Source of the DNA: Nitrospirae bacterium GWC2_42_7
GTDB taxonomy: Bacteria > Nitrospirota > Thermodesulfovibrionia > Thermodesulfovibrionales > UBA6898
Reading direction: 5' to 3'
Length of the DNA stretch: 6,138 nt
Assembly (NCBI GenBank): GCA_001803645.1
Contig: MHDW01000086.1
Coordinates: 1 to 6,138, forward strand
The first letter of the stretch is position 1; every line of letters begins with the position of its first letter. The notes beneath the pieces are model-generated. The model searched no databases and was not told where the DNA came from. It worked only from the letters and a program-made list of their open reading frames with translations. Positions 1 through 5,795 of this stretch are shown here, one piece after another. Made by a program: the position numbers and the translations under genes.

Positions 1-1055
1 CGAAAAAGACCCCTTTATTCGAGAGGATAACCAGCCAGGACCTGCTTACTTTTACACAGGAACTCGGCAATCTGCTTGATTCAGGAATGCCGATCGACAA
101 GGCCCTCTATGTGCTCTCAGAATATTCGGAGAAGGAGCCCTTCAGGAATATAATCAGAGAGGTTTATATAGACATACAGAAAGGAAATTCTCTTTCTTTT
201 GCTATGGGTAAACACAAGATATTTCCGAGAGTATACATAAACATGATAAAGGCAGGCGAGAGCGGAGGAATACTTGAAGTTGTAATAAAAAGGCTTGTTA
301 CGTTCCTCGAGACTTCTATAATGTTCAGGGAAGAGATAAAATCAGCCTTAATATATCCTGCCCTGCTGATAGTTGTAGGAGGTCTGGTAGTAGCTATTCT
401 TATGGTTTTTGTTGTGCCGAAATTCTCGAAGATGTTTTCTGATATGGGACAGACGCTTCCTCTTCCTACATTGATATTGATCAAGGTGAGCGAAACTTTT
501 GCTTCTTACTGGTGGGTGTTTGCTGCTGTTATCATTGCCTCAGGGTTCCTGATACACAAATATGCAGGAACATCTGAAGGCAAGAGCTTCATGGATAACC
601 TGAAACTGAAGATCCCAGTTATCAGGAGATTAAGCATGAAACTCATAATATCAAGGTTTGCAAGGACCTTCGGCACATTGCTCCAGAGCGGTGTTCCGAT
701 ACTCGAAGCCATTAAGATATCAAGGGATGTCATTGACAATGATGCGGTCTCAGGACAGCTGGCAGTTCTTGAAGATGGTGTGAGCAAGGGAAAAGGGATA
801 TCAGGGCCTTTGAGGGAGAGCGGCGTATTTCCTCCGATCGTTGCTCAGATGGTGGCAGTAGGTGAAGAAGCCGGACGTCTGGAGGAGACCTTTATTCTTA
901 TTGCGGAAAGGTCTGAAGCTGAAACAAGGAATTTTATTAAGAGGTTTGTGAGCCTCTTTGAGCCTGCGCTTATTCTTATTATGGGACTTGTCGTTGGGCT
1001 TATAATCATTTCGATGCTTATCGGGATTTTCAGTATAAATGATATACCGATATAA
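1..1055 (+). CDS. gspF: Type II secretion system inner-membrane platform protein GspF (5' truncated by window edge)
   Basis: GspF is the polytopic inner-membrane platform protein of the T2SS; it contacts the GspE ATPase and helps drive pseudopilus assembly. The reading frame is open from base 3 and gives 350 visible residues, so the gene starts outside the window. About 50 N-terminal residues are probably missing relative to the usual ~400. The ATG at 87 is internal: the residues before it (DLLTFTQELGNLLDSG) are the conserved opening of the first T2SSF domain. Two T2SSF repeats are visible, at about residues 15-137 and 215-340, each with the FxRxxxxLLxSGxP-type start and a GExxG motif (AGESGG, VGEEAGR). 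Hydrophobic segments lie near residues 116-138, 169-185 and 320-343, the expected three-helix topology. The usual LPIF near the C-terminus reads IGIF here. PilC of type IV pili is homologous, but the gspGHIJ genes that follow favour GspF. Confidence 0.93.
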   Translation, partial: KKTPLFERITSQDLLTFTQELGNLLDSGMPIDKALYVLSEYSEKEPFRNIIREVYIDIQKGNSLSFAMGKHKIFPRVYINMIKAGESGGILEVVIKRLVTFLETSIMFREEIKSALIYPALLIVVGGLVVAILMVFVVPKFSKMFSDMGQTLPLPTLILIKVSETFASYWWVFAAVIIASGFLIHKYAGTSEGKSFMDNLKLKIPVIRRLSMKLIISRFARTFGTLLQSGVPILEAIKISRDVIDNDAVSGQLAVLEDGVSKGKGISGPLRESGVFPPIVAQMVAVGEEAGRLEETFILIAERSEAETRNFIKRFVSLFEPALILIMGLVVGLIIISMLIGIFSINDIPI

Positions 1056-1080
1056 TAAATTAAAACATACTCACGCAACA

Positions 1081-1087
1081 GGAGGAG
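1081..1087 (+). promoter_or_regulatory. Ribosome-binding site that sets the gspG start
   Basis: GGAGGAG at 1081-1087 is a near-perfect Shine-Dalgarno sequence, 5 nt before a GTG codon at 1093. It argues strongly for the GTG start over the in-frame ATG at 1039, which lies inside the end of gspF and has no such site. The intergenic sequence between gspF and gspG is only 37 nt and shows no hairpin, so the two genes are probably on one transcript. Confidence 0.8.
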
Positions 1088-1092
1088 AGAAC

Positions 1093-1524
1093 GTGAATAA
1101 AATAAATTTAAAACATTGCAAAGACAAGAAAGGCTTTACCCTTATTGAACTGCTTGTTGTCATGGCAATTCTGGCAATGCTTGCAGCACTTGTCGGACCA
1201 AGACTCTTTAAAAATGTCGGCAAGGGAAAACAGTCTGCTGCAAAGGCACAGATAGAGCTCTTCAATCAGGCCCTTGACAGCTACAGGCTTGATACAGGAA
1301 GGTATCCTTCTTCATCTGAGGGGCTTAATGCCCTTAGTACAAATTCAGGAGCGCAGGGATGGGATGGCCCTTATCTGAGAAAAGGACTGCCGAATGATCC
1401 TTGGGGAAAGCCCTATATATACCAAAATCCCGGCACACATGGCGAATATGACCTGTTCTCTTATGGCGCAGACGGCGCTCAGGGTGGTGAAGGTGAAAAC
1501 AAAGACGTTGCGAGCTGGGAATAA
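1093..1524 (+). CDS. gspG: Type II secretion system major pseudopilin GspG
   Basis: GspG is the major subunit of the periplasmic pseudopilus that pushes substrates through the outer-membrane secretin. From the GTG at 1093 the product is 143 residues, the family's usual size. A short basic leader ends KKG, followed by the type III prepilin motif G14|FTLIELLVVMAIL. PilD/GspO peptidase would cut after Gly14 and methylate Phe15, and the conserved Glu+5 is E19. The hydrophobic N-terminal helix is followed by hallmark GspG sequence: RYPSSSEGLNAL, WDGPYLRKGLPNDPWGKPY, and the C-terminal SYGADGAQGGEG loop with a later Asp. This Asp-rich loop is the region that binds a structural calcium ion in characterised GspG proteins. 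It lies 37 nt after gspF and overlaps gspH by about 32 nt. The identification is firm; the non-ATG start rests on the strong ribosome-binding site. Confidence 0.96.
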   Translation: MNKINLKHCKDKKGFTLIELLVVMAILAMLAALVGPRLFKNVGKGKQSAAKAQIELFNQALDSYRLDTGRYPSSSEGLNALSTNSGAQGWDGPYLRKGLPNDPWGKPYIYQNPGTHGEYDLFSYGADGAQGGEGENKDVASWE

Positions 1525-1933
1525 AGGGTTTACCCTTCTTGAGCTTGTAATTGTCTTTTTCATAATAGGATTGGCATCGTCAGTTGTCTTCTTCTCAGTT
1601 GTCAAGATACACGAAAAGACGCTTTTCAATGAAGAGGCCAGAAGACTTGTCCTTACGATCAAACACGCCAGAGAGATATCACTTATTGATAGAAGGAATG
1701 TTGTATTTGATCTTAATGAGGAACAGAATAATTACTGGATCGAATCTGTAGAAAACGATGCTGCCAGCATACACTCACTACCCCGCGGTTTTGGCATAAC
1801 AGGTGACACTATATTTTTTTTCCCCAAGGGGAACAGTTCAGGGGGTACAGTTAAAATAAATAATGGAAAAGGGAAGGAATATACAATTGAAGTTGACCGT
1901 GTTCTCGGCACTCCGGCGCTCAAAAGGCTTTAG
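1493..1933 (+). CDS. gspH: Type II secretion minor pseudopilin GspH
   Basis: GspH is a minor pseudopilin found near the tip of the T2SS pseudopilus. The protein has a basic leader ending GNKG, then a prepilin cleavage site G|FTLLELVIVFFIIGL with Glu at +5. After the hydrophobic helix come an Arg/Lys-rich segment (EEARRLVLTIKHAREISL) and a C-terminal FFFPKGNSSGGTV block; an F-P-x-G-x-S-x-G-G-like block is typical of GspH/FimT C-terminal domains. I chose the GTG at 1493 (146 residues, leader of 12), which has a purine-rich AGGGTGG at 1481-1487, 5 nt upstream. GTG at 1484 or 1487 and TTG at 1508 are in frame and cannot be excluded. In every case the start lies inside gspG. A run of eight T at 1814-1821 codes for the Phe stretch and is a spot where a sequencing indel would break the gene, but the frame is intact. 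Confidence 0.88.
   Translation: MKTKTLRAGNKGFTLLELVIVFFIIGLASSVVFFSVVKIHEKTLFNEEARRLVLTIKHAREISLIDRRNVVFDLNEEQNNYWIESVENDAASIHSLPRGFGITGDTIFFFPKGNSSGGTVKINNGKGKEYTIEVDRVLGTPALKRL
1871..1878 (+). promoter_or_regulatory. Ribosome-binding site that favours a TTG start for gspI
   Basis: GGGAAGGA at 1871-1878 lies within the 3' end of gspH, 8 nt before an in-frame TTG at 1887. The alternative ATG at 1863 has no comparable purine run at a normal distance, the nearest G-rich stretch being about 14 nt away. This makes TTG 1887 the better start of gspI. Confidence 0.55.
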
Positions 1934-2279
1934 TCTCCTTGAGGTAATGGTTGCGTTTGCCATTCTAAGTGTGGCGATAGTCTCCATATTCCAGCTTTTT
2001 TCAACAGCCCTGCGCACCACTAAAAAAGCGGCTGATTACACAAACGCCGTCTTTTATGCCCGCTCAATGCTTGATGAAGCATACAGCGTCACAGACCCTA
2101 CAGAACTCCCAAGCCGTTTAGAATTTGAAGAAGGGTTTGAAGGCAAAAGGGAGGTCAGCATTGTATCAGAATCTGAAGATAGTAGCACCAAACTCTATGA
2201 AGTGGCTGTTACAGTGACATGGCCTCCGGCAGGCAGTCTGGTTATAAAAGGGCTAAGGACAGTCTATGAGACTGAATAA
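1887..2279 (+). CDS. gspI: Type II secretion minor pseudopilin GspI
   Basis: GspI is a minor pseudopilin that nucleates the tip complex with GspJ and GspK. The predicted 130-residue product fits the family's size. Its leader (about 14 residues with RRSKG) is followed by G|FSLLEVMVAFAILSVAIV; the SLLEVMVAxAIL form is characteristic of GspI. Farther on, the ARSMLDEA segment resembles the conserved A-x-x-x-L/M-A/D-E stretch of GspI. The C-terminal half is a beta-rich domain ending VAVTVTW...KGLRTVYETE. I chose the TTG at 1887 because of the upstream GGGAAGGA; an ATG at 1863 would add eight residues to the leader. The gene overlaps gspH by 47 nt and gspJ by 14 nt, so its translation is probably coupled to both. 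Confidence 0.88.
   Translation: MKLTVFSALRRSKGFSLLEVMVAFAILSVAIVSIFQLFSTALRTTKKAADYTNAVFYARSMLDEAYSVTDPTELPSRLEFEEGFEGKREVSIVSESEDSSTKLYEVAVTVTWPPAGSLVIKGLRTVYETE
2255..2259 (+). promoter_or_regulatory. Ribosome-binding site of gspJ inside gspI
   Basis: AAGGA at 2255-2259 is 6 nt before the ATG at 2266 and lies in the last codons of gspI. It supports ATG 2266 as the gspJ start and coupling of the two genes through a 14-nt overlap. Confidence 0.65.
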
Positions 2280-2904
2280 TAAACAAGGCTTTACGCTCAT
2301 GGAACTAATCATAGCTCTTGCTCTCTCAGCCATTATACTGCTTATTCTTATGGCTGCAATGAGGATGAGCTATAAATCACAGGAGAGGGGATATGAAAAG
2401 GCTGATACAACTCAGAAGATCCGCATACTTGGCGACAGGATCACGTGGCTTATACGAGGGGCATATCCGTTTTCTGTAAGGAAACCTGAGGGTGTGGAGC
2501 TTTATTTTAAGGGAGAGGCAGACAGTCTAGGCTTTGTTACAACCAGTGTGGATTATTTTGGGAAGGGGCCTGAAGATACAGCGGGGCTAAAATGGGTTTC
2601 GATCTTTTCAGACAATGAAGGCCTTAAGATCAGGGAAAAAGTTTTTTTCCTGGAAGATGTTTTTGATGACAGCGATGGAAAGTTGTATGTCCTTGATCCT
2701 GAGGTCAAGAATCTTGAGTTCGAATATTTTGATATACCGGAGGACGAGACACAAGGTGATTGGGTCTCCGTATGGGACCCTGATGACAAGGAGTATCTTC
2801 CGACAGCTGTAAAAGTAAAGATCACCTTTGAGCATAATGGTAAGACAATTTCCCTGCCCGAGCTCATTATTTCGATCAATGCTCAGAATAGAGATGAATT
2901 CTGA
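2266..2904 (+). CDS. gspJ: Type II secretion minor pseudopilin GspJ
   Basis: GspJ is the largest of the GspH-I-J minor pseudopilins and forms the pseudopilus tip with GspI and GspK. The 212-residue product has a very short leader (MRLNNKQG) and cleavage at G8|FTLMELIIALALSAIILL, with Glu+5 at E13. A beta-rich periplasmic domain follows. Near the C-terminus the pattern VKNLEFEYFD...WVSVWDP...LPTAVKVKITFE matches the GspJ layout, in which a Trp-containing strand precedes an L-P-x-A-V-x-V segment. This separates it from GspK, which is longer and lacks Glu+5. It is the last T2SS gene here: the stop at 2904 is 8 nt from the stop of metG on the opposite strand. Identification as GspJ rests on both the C-terminal pattern and its position after gspI. 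Confidence 0.88.
   Translation: MRLNNKQGFTLMELIIALALSAIILLILMAAMRMSYKSQERGYEKADTTQKIRILGDRITWLIRGAYPFSVRKPEGVELYFKGEADSLGFVTTSVDYFGKGPEDTAGLKWVSIFSDNEGLKIREKVFFLEDVFDDSDGKLYVLDPEVKNLEFEYFDIPEDETQGDWVSVWDPDDKEYLPTAVKVKITFEHNGKTISLPELIISINAQNRDEF
2883..2904. other. Small inverted repeat over the gspJ stop codon, weak terminator candidate
   Basis: TCAGAAT at 2883-2889 and ATTCTGA at 2898-2904 form a perfect 7-bp stem with an 8-nt loop. It covers the last codons and stop of gspJ, just where the two convergent transcripts meet. The stem is AT-rich and neither side is followed by a T tract, so it does not look like a standard intrinsic terminator. It may be chance. Confidence 0.25.
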
Positions 2905-2912
2905 AAGATGCC

Positions 2913-4910
2913 CTATTTTATCCTGGAGCCAACTTCAACATCTTTTTCAGGAACTAAAACAACAGGCACACCGTCAGAGCCGGTTGCTGCAAGCAGCATA
3001 CCGTTAGATTCAACGCCCATGAGCTTTGCAGGCTGAAGGTTAGTGACAACGACTATTTTTTTACCAATAAGGTCCTCAGGGCTGTAAGCCTTGCCGATCC
3101 CTGCGACGATCTGTCTCTGTTCCCCGGTGTCCACAATAAGCTTTATCAGTTTGTTGGATTTCTGGACCCTTTCAGCGCTGACAACTATCCCTATCTTTAA
3201 TTCAACTTTTGCGAAGTCGGTTATCGGGATCAGGTTTGTTTCTTCTTTTTTAACAGGTTCAGGTGTTTTTTCTGCATGTACTTCTTTTTTCTCTATCCTC
3301 GGAAATAACTGTTCACCCTTGGAGATCTTTATTGTGTAAGAGGGTATCCATTCCCAGGCAAAAGCTTTCGGGTATTTATCAGTATCTTCCGGCAATTTTT
3401 GAATTAAACTTTGTCTAACCTCATCGATCAGGTTATTAAGACCGATCTGTTTCCATATCCTGGCACATGTATCAGGCATAAAAGGATAAAGCGAAACAGC
3501 AGAAAGCCTAAGCGCATTCCATATATCGAACATAACGCCTTTTAATCTCTCGGGATCTGTTTTTGCGAGTTTCCATGGTTCTGAACGGGCGATAAGATTG
3601 TTTGCCTCCCGTATAATGTTCCATATATGTTCAAGGATAAGATTGAACTGGAGCTGTGACCAGTTCTCAGGATTATGGGCATTACTCAAAGCATTAACAA
3701 AAGGCCTCTGATCATCTCCGGGTGAGATATTAGGCAGAATTGTGTCAATAATGCCATCGAGAAATTTTTCTGCCATTGTCTGAAACCTGCTCAAAAGGTT
3801 CCCGAGATCATTTGCAAGATCAGTATTGATCCTTCTTACAAGGGCATCTTCCGAAAAATCTCCGTCAAGTCCGAAAGGTACTTCTCTGAAGAGAAAATAT
3901 CTGAAGGCGTCTGTTCCGTATCGATCCACCATATCATGGGGGGCAACGACATTGCCGACTGATTTTGACATTTTCTTGCCCTCAACAGTCCACCAACCGT
4001 GCGCAAAAATATTGCCTGGCAACGGTAAATTTAATGCCATCAGCATTGTTGACCAGTAGACTGCATGGGTTGTGAGGATATCTTTACCGACAAGGTGATG
4101 GTTTGCAGGCCACCAGCCCAACCCCCCCTCGCTCCCCCCCTTATCAGGGAGGGGAATAGGGGTGGTGTTTTTGGCGTTTGGTGTAAGATAACGAGTTGCC
4201 GAAAAATAATTCACAAGCGCATCAAACCAGACGTATGTGACAAAATTATCGTCAAATGGAAGCGGAATGCCCCATGACAACCTCTGTTTCGGCCTTGAAA
4301 TGCAAAGGTCCCCGAGAGTGTTATGCTTCAGAAAGCCGAGGACTTCATTTCTGCGGGTCTCGGGCAGAATATAATTCGGGTTGTCATCAATATGCTTTAT
4401 AAGTCTTTCCTGATATTTTGACATCAGGAAAAAATAGTTCTCTTCATGTATCTGCTCAACAGGCCTTCCGCAGTCAGGGCAGTTGCCTTCGACAAGGTCT
4501 TTTTCTGTCCAGAACCGCTCATCAGGCGTACAGTACCATCCTGAATATGACCTTTTTTCTATTTCACCCTTATCCAGAAGCCTCTGCAAAAGCCCCTGTA
4601 CTGTTTTTATATGTTCCTTGTCTGTTGTACGGATGAAGGCATCATTGGATATATTCAGTTTTGTCCAGAGCGTCTTGAAGTTTTCGACCATCAGGTCAGA
4701 ATGTTCTTTTGGAGAACGGCCTTTTTCAACTGCCGCTTTTTCGACCTTCTGTCCATGCTCATCTGTGCCTGTGAGAAAAAATACGTCCTTTCCCAAAAGC
4801 CTGTTATATCTTGAGAGTACGTCAGCTGCAATGGTGGTATATGCATGGCCTATATGCGGAATATCATTAACATAATAAATTGGCGTGGTTACATAGAATT
4901 TATTATTCAT
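2913..4910 (-). CDS. metG: Methionyl-tRNA synthetase with C-terminal tRNA-binding domain
   Basis: MetRS charges tRNA(Met) with methionine in the cytoplasm and is essential for translation. The 665-residue protein has the class I signatures HIGH (19-22) and KMSKS (313-317). The zinc-knuckle region lies between them, but its ligand set reads Cys127, Asp130, Cys144, Cys147 instead of four cysteines. The WFDALVNY and HLVGKDIL blocks of the catalytic core are present. The anticodon-binding helical domain spans about 350-500. A charged linker (about 540-560) leads to a C-terminal OB-fold tRNA-binding domain (about 564-665) of the EMAPII/Trbp111 type, as in MetRS that dimerise through this module. 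Residues 249-264 are a loop insertion encoded by a palindromic repeat. The ATG overlaps the ricT stop (TAATG) and has no clear ribosome-binding site, so it is probably translated by coupling to ricT. Confidence 0.97.
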   Translation of the reverse strand: MNNKFYVTTPIYYVNDIPHIGHAYTTIAADVLSRYNRLLGKDVFFLTGTDEHGQKVEKAAVEKGRSPKEHSDLMVENFKTLWTKLNISNDAFIRTTDKEHIKTVQGLLQRLLDKGEIEKRSYSGWYCTPDERFWTEKDLVEGNCPDCGRPVEQIHEENYFFLMSKYQERLIKHIDDNPNYILPETRRNEVLGFLKHNTLGDLCISRPKQRLSWGIPLPFDDNFVTYVWFDALVNYFSATRYLTPNAKNTTPIPLPDKGGSEGGLGWWPANHHLVGKDILTTHAVYWSTMLMALNLPLPGNIFAHGWWTVEGKKMSKSVGNVVAPHDMVDRYGTDAFRYFLFREVPFGLDGDFSEDALVRRINTDLANDLGNLLSRFQTMAEKFLDGIIDTILPNISPGDDQRPFVNALSNAHNPENWSQLQFNLILEHIWNIIREANNLIARSEPWKLAKTDPERLKGVMFDIWNALRLSAVSLYPFMPDTCARIWKQIGLNNLIDEVRQSLIQKLPEDTDKYPKAFAWEWIPSYTIKISKGEQLFPRIEKKEVHAEKTPEPVKKEETNLIPITDFAKVELKIGIVVSAERVQKSNKLIKLIVDTGEQRQIVAGIGKAYSPEDLIGKKIVVVTNLQPAKLMGVESNGMLLAATGSDGVPVVLVPEKDVEVGSRIK
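4121..4166. repeat. Imperfect palindromic repeat inserted in frame in metG
   Basis: This 46-nt stretch folds on itself. ACC/GGT end pairs, a CCCC/GGGG block and two CCC/GGG blocks are separated by small mismatches around a TTATCA loop (4141-4146). The left arm carries two runs of seven C (4122-4128 and 4134-4140); the right arm is a matching series of G runs. On the - strand it encodes MetRS residues 249-264, rich in Pro, Gly and Thr, between SATRYL and WWPANHHLVGKDIL. As I recall the family, MetRS has about 11 residues across this interval and this protein has about 26. The composition differs sharply from the surrounding gene. It resembles dispersed REP- or MITE-like palindromes, but no second copy lies in this window. 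Confidence 0.7.
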
Positions 4911-5794
4911 TATGCTTTTGGAGCTTCTTTTTTGGGAAACTTTCTCCTGCGTCTTCTTCTTTTGTGTTTTTTGAACTGATCTGCTTTTTGCTGCTCGTTC
5001 GATTTCTCAGTCTGTGTCGCCGGTGTTTCCAAAGGCGGGTTAACAGTGCAGCATACAACTTCTGCAGGCTGCTGTTCGGGTTCTCTTAAAACAATTTTCA
5101 CAGGCTCTTCTTCCTTAACCATGGGCAGAACCTTTTCAACTGAAGCCGCAGGACGGTCATAGTGATTGTCCGAGTATTCATATCCAAGACAGCACATTAA
5201 TCTCCCGCATACTCCTGAGAGTTTTCCTGTATTCAGGGTAAGATCCTGTTGTTTGGCCATTTTAATGGATACAGGTTCGAAAGAGGTGAGAAAGAGCCTG
5301 CAGCAGAATTCCTTGCCGCAGAGGCCGAGGCCGCCAACTAATTTGGCTTTATCCCTCACTCCTATCTGTCTCATTTCGATCCTTGTCTTGAATTTCAGTG
5401 CGAGATCTTTGACCAGTTCCCTGAAATCTATCCGGCCGTCAGCAGTGAAATAAAATATGACCCTCTTCCTGTCTAACATGGCTTCAGCGCAGACGAGTTT
5501 CATCGGGATGCCTCTTGCCATTATCCGTTCAAGACAGAAGCTTTTCGCTTCTTTTTCGAACGATTCATTGTCCTGTTTCTTTTTCAGGTCTTCCTCTGTG
5601 CAGAGACGAAGGACTTTTTTAAGCGGCTTATCCGGATTTTCCATAGAATGAATACCGTTTATTACGGTGCCTATGCTTAATCCGAATTCAGACTCTACCA
5701 CGATAAGAGAGCCGGCGCGAAGCTCCAGGCCGTTCACATCAAAGTCATAGATCCTGCCGCAGTTCTTAAATCTTATTCCAACAATATCAGGCAT
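4910..5794 (-). CDS. ricT: PSP1-domain protein of the RicT/YaaT family
   Basis: The 294-residue protein matches the RicT (YaaT) family. In Bacillus subtilis RicT works with RicA and RicF in an iron-sulfur-containing complex that promotes RNase Y-dependent mRNA processing and affects sporulation and competence. Its role in diderm bacteria is much less clear, and I infer none beyond the family. The PSP1 domain covers roughly residues 60-150. It is followed by the family's cysteine motifs GLGLCGKEFCCRLFL (Cys159, 164, 165) and SGVCGRLMCCLGYE (Cys196, 201, 202), with VSIKMAK between them; these are candidate cluster ligands. The C-terminal ~75 residues are a low-complexity tail, rich in Glu/Pro/Gln and then very basic, with six consecutive Arg near 279-284. 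The start is 1 nt after the holB stop; a purine run (AAAGGAA, 5808-5814) lies 13 nt upstream, a longer spacing than usual. The stop overlaps metG by one base. Confidence 0.9.
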   Translation of the reverse strand: MPDIVGIRFKNCGRIYDFDVNGLELRAGSLIVVESEFGLSIGTVINGIHSMENPDKPLKKVLRLCTEEDLKKKQDNESFEKEAKSFCLERIMARGIPMKLVCAEAMLDRKRVIFYFTADGRIDFRELVKDLALKFKTRIEMRQIGVRDKAKLVGGLGLCGKEFCCRLFLTSFEPVSIKMAKQQDLTLNTGKLSGVCGRLMCCLGYEYSDNHYDRPAASVEKVLPMVKEEEPVKIVLREPEQQPAEVVCCTVNPPLETPATQTEKSNEQQKADQFKKHKRRRRRRKFPKKEAPKA

Positions 5795-5795
5795 A

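Noticed and set aside
1..1055. Type IV pilus PilC rather than GspF
   Set aside because: The downstream genes are clearly gspG, gspH, gspI and gspJ; PilC would be expected beside pilB, pilT or pilD.
1039..1092. In-frame ATG at 1039 as the start of gspG
   Set aside because: It would overlap gspF and give an unusually long leader of about 32 residues; the GTG at 1093 has a near-perfect ribosome-binding site 5 nt upstream and gives a normal prepilin leader.
1814..1821. Run of eight T in gspH as a possible programmed frameshift site
   Set aside because: The zero frame encodes the expected GspH C-terminal domain through to its stop, so no shift is needed; the run is noted only as indel-prone.
2553..2879. 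Open frame of about 108 codons on the - strand opposite gspJ
   Set aside because: It is antisense to a well-supported GspJ, is Ser-rich and shows no family motif; it is best explained as a shadow.
4121..4166. The G/C-run palindrome as an intrinsic terminator
   Set aside because: It lies mid-gene in metG, has no following T tract on the transcribed strand, and termination there would destroy an essential product.
4483..4875. Open frame of about 130 codons on the + strand opposite metG
   Set aside because: It is antisense to a strongly conserved part of MetRS, has no recognisable domain and reads as serine/cysteine/phenylalanine-rich shadow sequence.
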